Below, piece by piece: positions 8,047 to 16,535 of a DNA stretch of 36,217 nt; the first letter of the stretch is position 1; the number at the start of each line of letters is the position of its first letter. The notes beneath the pieces are model-generated. The model was not told the origin of the DNA and did no database searches. It saw nothing but the letters and a program-made list of their open reading frames with translations. The position numbers and the translations under genes are program-made. The stretch is from Oceanobacillus massiliensis str. N'diop (GTDB lineage: Bacteria; Bacillota; Bacilli; Bacillales; Amphibacillaceae): the NCBI RefSeq assembly GCF_000285495.1, contig NZ_HE610978.1, forward strand, positions 345,382 to 381,598. The letters are read 5' to 3'.

Positions 8047-8916
8047 TTAATGACTTAACTGTTCATAGTAATACATCCATTGCAGGAGGTGAATCTGTGT
8101 CACCTGTTCTCCTGCTTCCGTAATAGCTGTTGTAAGTGGTGATAGCCCATCTGATTGTTCGGGACTTTCAGCAAGCAATCCTTCCCATCCTTCCATAGAT
8201 ATACTGTTTTGCTCACTCCAGGAAACCAAAGATGCCTCCCATAGATTCTTAAACTTAGCGAGCCAATCCTGCTCCGTTGCCGTGACATTCACTTCCCCTG
8301 CAGCAGTACTCCATTCTTTTACATAGATTTCGACATTGCCACCCTTTTGCAGTCCGTCAGCAATCGCTTTGGCCCCTTCCTTCGTATCCGCCGCCCCGGC
8401 AATAAGAAAATATTGCTGATCCCTTTCCCAAATCATGGCTGGAACCCCTTTTTCTGCATATTCACCCGCCCATTCTTCAGCATTTCCCTTTTCGGAAAAG
8501 ATACCTGCCTGTAAAACAAAAGCATGCAGCGGTTCCGGATTGAATAGAGACACAGCTGTCGCTGCCTCATTATCTTGAACAGCAGTGGCAGCATTATTAT
8601 TAACGGTCGGTGCGGTCATTTCTGCTTCCACATCAACAAATAACCGAAGCATTGAAATACCCAGCAGCGAACCAATTATAACGGCTGATCCAAGTGCAAA
8701 TAATATAGGTTTAAAATAATTGAATTTCCCTTGCCTTTTCTTTTGAAGGCCTTTTTTTGATTTATGAAGTCCCGTTAAGACAGGAATTGATTCCTCGGAT
8801 TCATCAACAGCTGCTGCAGATTCCTTTTCTGCAGTGATAGGGCGGATATTATCATGCAATTTATATTTGAGCTGTTTTCCATTTTCTTCTACGAGTATTG
8901 CTTTATGTTTGTCCAC
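8047..8916 (-). CDS. spoIIB: SpoIIB-like sporulation protein with SPOR domain
   Basis: SpoIIB helps septal peptidoglycan hydrolysis and engulfment early in sporulation. The 289-residue protein has a charged cytoplasmic N-terminus, one membrane helix (about residues 70-93) and an extracytoplasmic SPOR domain (about 131-202, HAFVLQAGIFSEKGNAEEWA to VEIYVKEW). A poorly conserved C-terminal region follows. SPOR domains bind denuded glycan strands at septa. Assignment rests on this architecture and on its place between folC and radC, since sequence conservation of SpoIIB is low. The start is a GTG at 8914-8916 with AGGAGG 7 nt upstream. A dedicated terminator follows. Confidence 0.82.
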   Translation of the reverse strand: MDKHKAILVEENGKQLKYKLHDNIRPITAEKESAAAVDESEESIPVLTGLHKSKKGLQKKRQGKFNYFKPILFALGSAVIIGSLLGISMLRLFVDVEAEMTAPTVNNNAATAVQDNEAATAVSLFNPEPLHAFVLQAGIFSEKGNAEEWAGEYAEKGVPAMIWERDQQYFLIAGAADTKEGAKAIADGLQKGGNVEIYVKEWSTAAGEVNVTATEQDWLAKFKNLWEASLVSWSEQNSISMEGWEGLLAESPEQSDGLSPLTTAITEAGEQVTQIHLLQWMYYYEQLSH

Positions 8917-9021
8917 ATTTTCGCCTCCTGTGCCGGTGATACATTTAAACTAGCACACTGAATTTGAAAAGTAAGACGAATAATGACAAGCAGTCTAAAA
9001 ATCGTTCTACAAATTTCTGCT

Positions 9022-10299
9022 TTATCCATTACGTTTTTCAAGCACATATGCCCTTACTCGTGAAATGAAATTTAGGGAACCCGCGACAAAATAATAGCCT
9101 GATTCCATATTTAACCATTCATCGATTTCCTGTTTCCAATCAGCGACAAGCCTTTTTCCTTTTGCCTGCGACAGACGGAATAGCTCCTCTGCACTGGTGG
9201 CGCGAGGATGATCAAAACTTGTTAAGGAAATGGTAGTAAAGGTCTGATTCTCTGCCAGAGAAAGCATGGTATCCAGCTCTTTATCCTTAAAGGCACCAAA
9301 TAATAAATGCTTATCAGATTCAGGGTAATACTCTTCAACCGTTTTCACAAAAGCTTCCATCCCAGCAGGGTTGTGGGCCCCATCGATTACAATAACCGGT
9401 TTCGTGCTAATGGATTCGAATCTGCCTGGAAATCTGGTGGTCGCAATCGCTTCCGTCGCCTTCCCAAGCGAAATTTGATAGCCGTTTTCCTGCAACCTTT
9501 CAATTGCCATCAAGGCAACAGAGGCGTTCTGGAATTGATGTTCCCCTGCCATTTGCAGCTTCATCTCTGCATGATTTTGCCGACTGGACCAGATGATTTG
9601 ATGTTGCTCCATTTTTTCATAGGAAAAGTCCTCACCGAAACGATAGAGATTGGTCATTCGCTTCTCGGCTTCCTCGACTATCACTTGTAAAGACTCGCTA
9701 TCAAGAAGTCCTGCAACCACCGGTACACCTGGTTTAATGATACCTGCCTTATGGTAGGCTATCTCTTTGAGGCTGTCTCCCAAAAATTTCGTATGGTCCT
9801 TGGCTACATTTGTTATAATGGAAATAATCGGCTGGAAACAGTTTGTCGTGTCTTCCCTGCCCCCCATTCCAGCTTCGATAAGAGCAAAATCGCCATTTTT
9901 TGAAAAATAGAGAAAAGCAAGTGCCGTAATGATTTCAAATTCCGTTGGGGCATAGCCTGTACGATCCAACTGTTTAATGACAGGGTGAATTTCGTTACAT
10001 AGTTCCAAAAAAGACTGCTCACTGATTTCCTGATCATCTAAATATATGTGACCAGTCAATCCGGTCAAACTCGGTGAGGTAAATACACCCACTTGATACC
10101 CACTTGCCTGAAGTGCATTTTTAATATATTGAGCGGTCGAACCTTTTCCATTCGTTCCAGCTATATGGATAGCGTTGACTTTTTGCTGTGGATGATCCAA
10201 CAGAGCGAGCATTCGGTCGATCCGCTGCAAACCTGGTTTGATGCCAAGCATTTTTCTGGAAGCAAAAAAGGCTTCAACCTCCTGGTACGTTTTAAACAT
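9022..10299 (-). CDS. folC: Folylpolyglutamate synthase / dihydrofolate synthase
   Basis: FolC adds glutamate to dihydropteroate and to folates, using ATP. The 425-residue product has the Mur-ligase fold, with the P-loop GTNGKGST at residues 48-55 and the family segments EAGMGGREDTTN and ITNVAKDHTKFLG. A later conserved stretch is RFPGRFE, then VIDGAHNPAGM. An open frame continues 45 codons upstream to 10434, but homologs begin near MFKTYQEVE. A GTGGTG motif lies about 6 nt from the ATG at 10297-10299, so the shorter form is chosen. It is transcribed away from the ATP-grasp gene that starts 57 nt away on the other strand. No comC gene lies between it and spoIIB. Confidence 0.95.
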   Translation of the reverse strand: MFKTYQEVEAFFASRKMLGIKPGLQRIDRMLALLDHPQQKVNAIHIAGTNGKGSTAQYIKNALQASGYQVGVFTSPSLTGLTGHIYLDDQEISEQSFLELCNEIHPVIKQLDRTGYAPTEFEIITALAFLYFSKNGDFALIEAGMGGREDTTNCFQPIISIITNVAKDHTKFLGDSLKEIAYHKAGIIKPGVPVVAGLLDSESLQVIVEEAEKRMTNLYRFGEDFSYEKMEQHQIIWSSRQNHAEMKLQMAGEHQFQNASVALMAIERLQENGYQISLGKATEAIATTRFPGRFESISTKPVIVIDGAHNPAGMEAFVKTVEEYYPESDKHLLFGAFKDKELDTMLSLAENQTFTTISLTSFDHPRATSAEELFRLSQAKGKRLVADWKQEIDEWLNMESGYYFVAGSLNFISRVRAYVLEKRNG

Positions 10300-10356
10300 G
10301 GTTACACCACTTTCCATATGTAAGTAAAATAAGTATAGCAGAAAGGATTTAATCGG

Positions 10357-11247
10357 ATGAATAAAAAAGGATGGGTCATTTATAATGGCAACCTGGCAGG
10401 AAATAAATTCCTGGATTATGCAGAAATGATTCAAGCAGCAGCATCAGCTAAGAATCTGGAAATTACCATTATGAAAAATAATGAGTTACTGAGTCTACTA
10501 TCAAAAGATATCCTTGAAATTGTATCTTTTGCAGAAAGAGAATTACCCGACTTTGCAGTTTTTGCCGATAAAGATATATATTTGGCAAAACAGCTTGAGC
10601 TGGTTGGCGTAAAGGTGTTCAACTCTGCTGAAGCTATCGAAATCAGTGATGATAAAATTGCTACTTACCAGCATCTAGCGGTAAGCAGATTGCCTATACC
10701 TAGAACAATCATCGCTCCCAAGGTATTTTACTCTGGACAGCTGGAAGAAACATTGCTCGATAAAGTGATCAGGGAAATACGTCTCCCAATGATCATAAAA
10801 GAGGCTTATGGCTCTTTTGGTGAACAGGTATATCTATTGCACTCCAAGGAAGCGATTCATAAAAAAATGGAGGAAATTCAGGGGAAGGCCTATTTATTTC
10901 AGGAATTTGTTCCTGAAAGTTATGGTAGAGACTTACGGCTCCAAGTGGTTGGAAGCAAAGTTGTAGCTGCGATGGAACGAAATAACAGGAATGATTTTAG
11001 AGCAAATGTAACAGCTGGAGGGTCGATGTCCAGTTATACTCCGTCACAGTCGGAATCAGACCTTGCTGTTGCAGCGGCAAGCGCAATAAAGGCTGATTTT
11101 GCCGGCGTGGATTTGCTGATAGGACCGGATAATACAAGAATTGTATGTGAAGTGAATTCAAATGCCCATATTCGGAATCTTCTTGAGTGCACCGGTGTTA
11201 ATGCAGCTGATTATATAATTGATTATATACTGGAAGCTCTATCATGA
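10357..11247 (+). CDS. RimK-like ATP-grasp ligase, substrate unknown (first of pair)
   Basis: A 296-residue ATP-grasp protein resembling RimK/LysX-type carboxylate-amine ligases, which activate a carboxylate as acyl phosphate and join it to an amine. Visible ATP and metal residues are Lys100 (SDDK), Lys148 (MIIKEAYGSFGEQV, lysine plus glycine-rich loop), Glu183 (FQEFVP), Asp252 (GVDLL), and Glu265 and Asn267 (CEVNSN). The usual RimK sequence after EVN, a PG-type turn, is replaced by NAHIRNL, suggesting a different acceptor site. AAAGGA lies 9 nt before the ATG. The next gene overlaps its end by 4 nt. On the opposite strand to its neighbours and not part of the B. subtilis cluster. The substrate cannot be told. 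Confidence 0.85.
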   Translation: MNKKGWVIYNGNLAGNKFLDYAEMIQAAASAKNLEITIMKNNELLSLLSKDILEIVSFAERELPDFAVFADKDIYLAKQLELVGVKVFNSAEAIEISDDKIATYQHLAVSRLPIPRTIIAPKVFYSGQLEETLLDKVIREIRLPMIIKEAYGSFGEQVYLLHSKEAIHKKMEEIQGKAYLFQEFVPESYGRDLRLQVVGSKVVAAMERNNRNDFRANVTAGGSMSSYTPSQSESDLAVAAASAIKADFAGVDLLIGPDNTRIVCEVNSNAHIRNLLECTGVNAADYIIDYILEALS

Positions 11248-12095
11248 AAAAAGGATGGCTGATTTACAGTATAGAAGATAGTTTCCTAAATGCCTCCTAC
11301 ATTGCTTGGTTTAAGGAGGAAGCCGCAAAGCAATTCCTTGAATTGGAGCTAGTGATAAGAGAAGAATTAACAATTGGTGTTAAAGACAATAAGAAATTTG
11401 CAAACATACATAAAGAACCGTCTGAGCTTCCGGATTTTGCTGTTGTAAGAACGATAGATCCCATGCTCAATCTTCACCTGGAGTCTATGGGGATCGCTGT
11501 ATTTAATTCATCAAATATCGCCCGAATATGTAATGATAAAGCATTAGCACATCACCATGCCAACCTGCTTCAACTACCGATGGTTGACACTATTTATAGT
11601 AAAAGAGAACATATCAGCGATACTCCGCCATTGCCTTACCCCTTTATCGTAAAAGAAGCAGGCGGCAGAGGCGGCAGGCGGGTATTCTATATTGAAGATC
11701 AGATCTCCTGGCTGAAGTGTCAAACAAACTTACAGACAAATATTATTATCCAGTCCTGTGAAGTTCAGCTTGGCAAAGACCTTCGTGTGTTCATAGTCGG
11801 AAAAGAGGTTGTTGCCGCAGTCCTTCGCGAAAGTTCAACAGATTTCCGTGCCAATTACAAACTCGGCGGTTCCGCTTCTCTCTATCCACTGAATCCAACA
11901 GAGACAGCGCTAGTTCAGAAGCTGGTGGATCACTTTGAATTTGGCATGGTTGGTATTGACTTCTTAGTCGGACTTGATGGACAACTGCTTTTCAACGAAA
12001 TAGAAGATGTCGTCGGTTCCAGAACATTAAGTGCCACAAGCGATATCAATATATTGGAGAAGTATATTCGGTTGATTAAAACCAGGATTACATAG
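11244..12095 (+). CDS. ATP-grasp ligase paralog, substrate unknown (second of pair)
   Basis: A 283-residue ATP-grasp protein that begins MKKGWLIY, echoing MNKKGWVIY of the preceding gene. The two share the segments ELPDFAV, the NDK/DDK lysine, IVKEA/IIKEA, DLRV/DLRL, DFRAN and the GID/GVD metal site, so they are paralogs. Key residues are Lys99, Lys137 in VKEAGGRGGRRV, Asp239, Glu252 and Glu254. The canonical ExN metal pair is here ExE (NEIEDVVGSR), a divergence from its partner. The ATGA overlap indicates translational coupling and probably a joint task, either a heteromeric ligase or two successive couplings. No precursor peptide or transporter gene is adjacent. Ends 34 nt before a strong bidirectional terminator. 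Confidence 0.83.
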   Translation: MKKGWLIYSIEDSFLNASYIAWFKEEAAKQFLELELVIREELTIGVKDNKKFANIHKEPSELPDFAVVRTIDPMLNLHLESMGIAVFNSSNIARICNDKALAHHHANLLQLPMVDTIYSKREHISDTPPLPYPFIVKEAGGRGGRRVFYIEDQISWLKCQTNLQTNIIIQSCEVQLGKDLRVFIVGKEVVAAVLRESSTDFRANYKLGGSASLYPLNPTETALVQKLVDHFEFGMVGIDFLVGLDGQLLFNEIEDVVGSRTLSATSDINILEKYIRLIKTRIT

Positions 12096-12128
12096 TGGGC
12101 TGCTTTTTAAAAGGTCATCGTTTATGAA

Positions 12129-12164
12129 AAAAAGCGGAAATCCGATTTCGGATTTCCGCTTTTT
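12129..12164. terminator. Bidirectional terminator between ATP-grasp pair and valS
   Basis: A nearly perfect 17-bp inverted repeat (12129-12145 with 12148-12164), with A and T runs on either side, so it can act on both strands. It lies between the convergent ATP-grasp pair and valS. Confidence 0.9.
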
Positions 12165-12205
12165 CATTTTCAAGAGAGCTTATTTTTGCTGAAGTATCAG
12201 AACTG

Positions 12206-14851
12206 TTATCCTTTCAGTTCGCCAAGACGCGCTTTAACTTTAGCCTGTTTATCTAGATAGTCCTGTTCTTTGCGTTTCTCATCATCAACAACCTGCTGTG
12301 GTGCTTTGCTGACAAACCCTTGATTGGAAAGCTTCTTCTGAACGCGTTCCACTTCTTTCGTCCACTTGCTTAATTCTTTCTCTAGACGTTCGATTTCCTT
12401 GTCAAAATCAATCAGACCTTCAAGCGGAAGGAAAATTTCTGCACCAGTCACAACAGTAGCCATTGCTTTTTCAGGTATATCCAATGTTTTGGATATTACC
12501 AGCTCACTCGGATTACAGAAACGTTCCAAATACTCCCGATTACGTTCCAGTTCTGAAACGATTGAATCATTCTCAGCCTGTATCAGCATCTTAATCTGTT
12601 TGGACATCGGTGTATCCACTTCTGCTCGACTGTTGCGCACGGATTTAATGATCGATACCAAGCGCTTCATTTCCTCTGACGCCGTTTCATCATGGAAATC
12701 AGCCCTCACTTCCGGCCACTTTGCAACAGTAATGGAAGTACCCTCATGCGGTAGCTGCTGCCAGATCTCCTCTGTAATAAAAGGCATATATGGATGAAGC
12801 ATCCGCATCGTTTGATCGAGTACATATGCAAGTACAGATCTTGTTGTTTTCTTTTTGATTTCATCTTCACCGTATAATGGAAGCTTTGCCATCTCGATAT
12901 ACCAATCGCAGAGCTCATCCCAGATAAAGTTGTATAAGTGACGTCCTGCTTCACCAAACTCATATTTACTTGTGTTCTTTGTTACATGTTCAATCGTTTC
13001 ATTCAAGCGGGTCAATATCCACTTGTCTGCAAGCGATCGTTCTCCACTCAAATCGATATCCGCAGATTGGAAACCTTCCATGTTCATCAATGAAAAGCGT
13101 GAGGCATTCCAGACCTTATTGGCAAAGTTCCAAGTCGACTCCACTTTTTCCCAGCTGAAACGCAGATCCTGACCTGGTGTTGAACCAGTTAACAGAAAAT
13201 AGCGCAGCGAATCCGCACCGTATTTTTCGATAACGTCCATTGGATCCACACCATTGCCAAGAGACTTACTCATCTTACGACCATCTGCATCTCTGATTAG
13301 TCCATGAATCAATACATCTTTAAATGGTTTTTCATTTGTGAATTCTTTTGATTGGAAAATCATTCTGGCTACCCAGAAGAAAATGATATCATACCCTGTA
13401 ACAAGAACATCCGTTGGGAAGTAGCGTTTGAAATCTTCTGACCCTTTGTCAGGCCAGCCCATTGTCGAGAATGGCCATAATGCAGATGAGAACCATGTAT
13501 CCAATACATCCTCATCCTGCTCCCAGTTTTCAATATCTGCTGGTGCTTCCTTTCCAACGTAGATTTCTTTTGTTTCTTTGTGGTACCAGGCTGGAATCCG
13601 ATGCCCCCACCATAGCTGACGGGAAATGCACCAGTCACGAATGTTTTCCATCCAGTTAAAATACGTACGCTCAAAACGCTCCGGAACGAAGTTTACCTTG
13701 TCATCGCCATGCTGCATATCTAGCGCAGCTTTTGCCAAGGGCTCCATTTTGACGAACCATTGCGTGGAAAGATAAGGTTCAACAACTGCACCGCTTCGCT
13801 CAGAATGGCCCACCTGATGCACACGCTCTTCAATCTCAAAGAGAACTCCCGATTGCTGAAGATCTTCAACAATCTGTTTGCGGCATTCAAAACGATCCAT
13901 TCCTTGATATTTTCCGGCATTTTCATTCATGGAACCATCTTCATTCATAACCAGAATACGTTTTAGGCCATGACGGTTACCAACCTCAAAGTCATTCGGA
14001 TCATGTGCAGGTGTTATTTTAACTGCCCCAGAACCAAGTTCCATATCCACATACTCATCAGCTATAATTTCGATTTCACGGCCAACAATCGGCAGCAGAA
14101 CTGTCTTGCCAATTAAGTGTTTATAACGATCGTCCTTTGGATGAACCGCCACCGCCGTGTCACCTAACATTGTTTCTGGACGCGTGGTCGCTATTTCAAT
14201 CGTCTCATCACTATCTTTGATTGGGTAGCGCATGTGATAGAATTTACCATGAACTTCTTCATAGATAACCTCTATATCGGATAATGCCGTTTGTGTATTC
14301 GGATCCCAATTGATAATATATTCACCGCGATAAATAAGCCCTTTTTCATATAATGTAACAAACACTTCTTTTACAGCATCTGATAAGCCTTCATCCAATG
14401 TGAACCGCTCACGTGAGTAATCCAGACCCAGACCGACTTTTTCCCATTGAGAGCGAATGAAATCTGCATACTCCTCTTTCCATTCCCAGGAAGTATCGAG
14501 AAATTTTTCCCTTCCGAGCTCATAACGGTTCGTGCCCTGTTCCTTAAGTTTGGCCTCTACTTTTGCCTGTGTTGCGATTCCTGCATGGTCCATTCCTGGG
14601 AGCCATAATACATCATAGCCCTGCATCCGCTTCATGCGGGAGATTGTATCCTGCATAGTCGTATCCCACGCATGCCCTAAATGCAATTTTCCTGTTACAT
14701 TTGGTGGTGGGATTACGATGGAATAAGGCTCTTTCTCCGGATTGCCGGTCGCTTCAAAGTATTTTCCATCCAGCCAGAATTGATAACGGCCCTTTTCGAC
14801 TTCCTGTGGATTGTATTTTGATGGAAGTGTATTGTTTTCCTGTTCACTCAT
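12206..14851 (-). CDS. valS: Valyl-tRNA synthetase
   Basis: A class Ia aminoacyl-tRNA synthetase that charges tRNA-Val and edits mischarged threonine. The 881-residue protein carries the HIGH-type motif as HLGH (residues 57-60, in [16 protein letters not shown]) and the KMSKS motif in [15 protein letters not shown] (about residue 525). It also has the CP1 editing domain ([18 protein letters not shown]), an anticodon-binding domain and the C-terminal coiled-coil arm typical of ValRS (about 810-880, rich in K and E). Its upstream region is a T-box leader, so it should be induced when tRNA-Val is uncharged. In B. subtilis valS lies next to folC; here the ATP-grasp pair separates them. Confidence 0.98.
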   Translation of the reverse strand: MSEQENNTLPSKYNPQEVEKGRYQFWLDGKYFEATGNPEKEPYSIVIPPPNVTGKLHLGHAWDTTMQDTISRMKRMQGYDVLWLPGMDHAGIATQAKVEAKLKEQGTNRYELGREKFLDTSWEWKEEYADFIRSQWEKVGLGLDYSRERFTLDEGLSDAVKEVFVTLYEKGLIYRGEYIINWDPNTQTALSDIEVIYEEVHGKFYHMRYPIKDSDETIEIATTRPETMLGDTAVAVHPKDDRYKHLIGKTVLLPIVGREIEIIADEYVDMELGSGAVKITPAHDPNDFEVGNRHGLKRILVMNEDGSMNENAGKYQGMDRFECRKQIVEDLQQSGVLFEIEERVHQVGHSERSGAVVEPYLSTQWFVKMEPLAKAALDMQHGDDKVNFVPERFERTYFNWMENIRDWCISRQLWWGHRIPAWYHKETKEIYVGKEAPADIENWEQDEDVLDTWFSSALWPFSTMGWPDKGSEDFKRYFPTDVLVTGYDIIFFWVARMIFQSKEFTNEKPFKDVLIHGLIRDADGRKMSKSLGNGVDPMDVIEKYGADSLRYFLLTGSTPGQDLRFSWEKVESTWNFANKVWNASRFSLMNMEGFQSADIDLSGERSLADKWILTRLNETIEHVTKNTSKYEFGEAGRHLYNFIWDELCDWYIEMAKLPLYGEDEIKKKTTRSVLAYVLDQTMRMLHPYMPFITEEIWQQLPHEGTSITVAKWPEVRADFHDETASEEMKRLVSIIKSVRNSRAEVDTPMSKQIKMLIQAENDSIVSELERNREYLERFCNPSELVISKTLDIPEKAMATVVTGAEIFLPLEGLIDFDKEIERLEKELSKWTKEVERVQKKLSNQGFVSKAPQQVVDDEKRKEQDYLDKQAKVKARLGELKG

Positions 14852-14875
14852 TACCTAACCTCCTGTTTTTGCTAA

Positions 14876-15150
14876 AACTAAAAAACCCTTTTCATCCTTA
14901 TATAAAGGACGAAAAGGGTTAGCTTCCGTGGTACCACCTTTGTTTACAAACCAAGAAAAGTTTGTACACTCATGTATTGATAACGGTCAATTACCGGCTT
15001 CTTCTACTGTAAATTCAAAGAAGCTGCATCAAGGGCGACCTTCCAAAACAACCAGCCTGGGAAATTCGCAGCTCTAGATTTCCCTCTCTTAAGGCGTTTA
15101 TTCTGTACTCTTCCCTGTCATTGCTTTTTCATATAACACTTATTCGTATG
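14876..15150 (-). ncRNA. T-box riboswitch leader of valS
   Basis: The canonical T-box AAGGTGGTACCACGG occurs in the minus orientation at about 14926-14940, directly before a strong intrinsic terminator. Further upstream is a long stem I region with a GAGTACAGAAT segment and a purine-rich AGAGAGGGAAAT. A GTC triplet at 15037-15039 on the 3' side of stem I is the candidate specifier, a valine codon that agrees with the downstream gene. Uncharged tRNA-Val should pair with the specifier and with the T-box bulge and allow read-through. The T-box and terminator are certain by pattern; the exact specifier is inferred without a fold. Confidence 0.92.
14880..14921 (-). terminator. T-box terminator hairpin of valS leader
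   Basis: In the minus orientation AACCCTTTTCGTCCTT pairs with AAGGATGAAAAGGGTT and is followed by a run of T. It lies just downstream of the T-box sequence, which can pair alternatively to form the antiterminator. Confidence 0.88.
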
Positions 15151-15156
15151 GTTTTT

Positions 15157-15186
15157 ATTTTATCCAAAACGGCACGGTTTCGTCAA
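15157..15186 (-). promoter_or_regulatory. Sigma-A promoter of valS T-box transcript
   Basis: TTGACG (15181-15186), an 18-nt spacer and TAAAAT (15157-15162). Transcription would start near 15150, giving a leader of about 300 nt. Confidence 0.65.
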
Positions 15187-15285
15187 CTATTATTATTGTT
15201 ATTGCACAAAAGTGATGTATTTATACATATTATAGCTCATATAGAAGTAATGTGAACACATTTTATTGAAAAGGGGGTGAGTGAT

Positions 15286-15474
15286 GTGGCCCGTTATTAT
15301 CGCTATAAGCTGCCGCCATGGGGAAGACATTGTCTCTTTATTGCGGAAAAGGTAACACTGCCGATTATGATATTTCAGCTCATCCGGACATTATTAATTC
15401 CTACCACCTTTGACATTCTGTTATTAGGCGTATTTATTGGTCTTTTTGTCGCTTTTTACTTGGAATGGATTTAG
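15286..15474 (+). CDS. Small membrane protein of unknown function
   Basis: A 62-residue protein with a basic N-terminus (ARYYRYKLPPWGRH) and two hydrophobic stretches (about residues 14-35 and 38-60), ending in EWI. I do not recognise a family. The start is a GTG at 15286 with AAGGGGG 8 nt upstream. An earlier in-frame GTG at 15277 is placed inside that Shine-Dalgarno sequence. It runs divergently from the valS leader. Its stop overlaps the convergent ysxE stop by 2 nt, so there is no spacer or terminator between them. A CATATTATA element at 15226-15234 would suit a sigma-K-type -10 box, but its -35 partner is weak. A good ribosome binding site and compact fit support a real gene. Confidence 0.6.
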   Translation: MARYYRYKLPPWGRHCLFIAEKVTLPIMIFQLIRTLLIPTTFDILLLGVFIGLFVAFYLEWI

Positions 15475-16475
15475 AGTTCTGTGTCTTCAAAGGTAATTCC
15501 TTCATATTCATCCTTGATAAATTCTGTCCATTTCACTGCAAATAAAAGATTTCTGTATTGCCGCTGGAGATCCTTTACTTGATCTGCCATCGGTTTATCA
15601 GATGGTTTCTCCTTATAGTCACGGATAATGGTAATATAGTGCGAAGGATTGAGCAAGTAAATGGACAGCAATTTTAATTCCGCTTCCGATAAATCGTTTA
15701 TTTTTTTATATTTTCTAAATGCCTCATTGATTTGGTCTGCCGGCTGATCATAATTTCCTGTTAAACGACTGAAGTAATCAGCTAAATCTGCCGCTGCATG
15801 GTTATAGCCAGCTTTTTCCCAATTGATCATATACCCGTTAAGCATATGGTCGGTACGAAGATTGCCATGGCATAGACTGTGATTCCATATGAATTCTTCC
15901 TCGGACTGATCCAGAAATTCACTGATTCTTGTATTGATGAGTTGGAACGCATATTCCATGACTCTAAAGTGGGTACAAACCTGTAATTCGAATGGAGACA
16001 TATATGTCTTCTTCTCGAATTGAATAACATAACCACGCAGTTCTCCAGGCAGCCGCTTACAAAATGCAAGATATGTATCAAAGTTTTCTTTTAGGGTATC
16101 CCTTGAAATCCGGTGGGACTTTTTTGTCTTCTCGTGCAAGCGGGCAAGGGAATCCAGTGTAATTGAAATGCTATTCCTTTCTTTATTTTCATCAGAATGC
16201 TCAACCCAGGGAGTAAGATAGAAAATGCCATTATTTGTCTGCTCATAAAGTTTACCTTCCTTTGTTAAGTAAACCGGGACAATTTCGGAAATATTTTTCT
16301 CATTGGCCATATGATAGACATTTTGCCATGCCGCTACCGTTTCTTCTGTTAGTGAGCTTCTTTTCAGAGCATAATCCCGTTTGCCGTCATTAATACGGAA
16401 TAAACGGTCTGTTATTTGTTCTGTATCAATAGGATAGATCCTGTAAGATTGCAGTACTTTCTTTAGCATATCCAT
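15471..16475 (-). CDS. ysxE: YsxE, spore coat-associated kinase-fold protein (CotS family)
   Basis: A 334-residue protein of the CotS/YsxE family, which has the aminoglycoside phosphotransferase-like kinase fold and is tied to the spore coat. The family counterpart of the catalytic loop is CHGNLRTDHMLNG (about residues 198-210). The following metal site DFG/D is replaced by INWEKAGYNHAAADLADY. The catalytic-loop Asp is Asn here (HGN rather than HGD), so kinase activity is doubtful. ATG start with GGTGGTGA upstream, 60 nt after spoVID, the same order as in B. subtilis, so the two are probably co-transcribed in the mother cell. Confidence 0.9.
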   Translation of the reverse strand: MDMLKKVLQSYRIYPIDTEQITDRLFRINDGKRDYALKRSSLTEETVAAWQNVYHMANEKNISEIVPVYLTKEGKLYEQTNNGIFYLTPWVEHSDENKERNSISITLDSLARLHEKTKKSHRISRDTLKENFDTYLAFCKRLPGELRGYVIQFEKKTYMSPFELQVCTHFRVMEYAFQLINTRISEFLDQSEEEFIWNHSLCHGNLRTDHMLNGYMINWEKAGYNHAAADLADYFSRLTGNYDQPADQINEAFRKYKKINDLSEAELKLLSIYLLNPSHYITIIRDYKEKPSDKPMADQVKDLQRQYRNLLFAVKWTEFIKDEYEGITFEDTEL

Positions 16476-16535
16476 TGTTGTTCACCACCATTAAAAATAA
16501 TAACCCCCTGAAATATTAATCAAGGGGATAACCAA

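Noticed and set aside
7760-8050. Plus-strand open frame of 96 codons between radC and spoIIB, considered as a replacement for maf
   Set aside because: It overlaps the 5' end of radC in antisense and runs through the spoIIB terminator, with no Maf motifs.
10300-10434. N-terminal extension of folC in the open frame
   Set aside because: Homologs start near MFKTYQEVE, a ribosome binding site fits the ATG at 10299, and the extension would overlap the divergent ATP-grasp gene.
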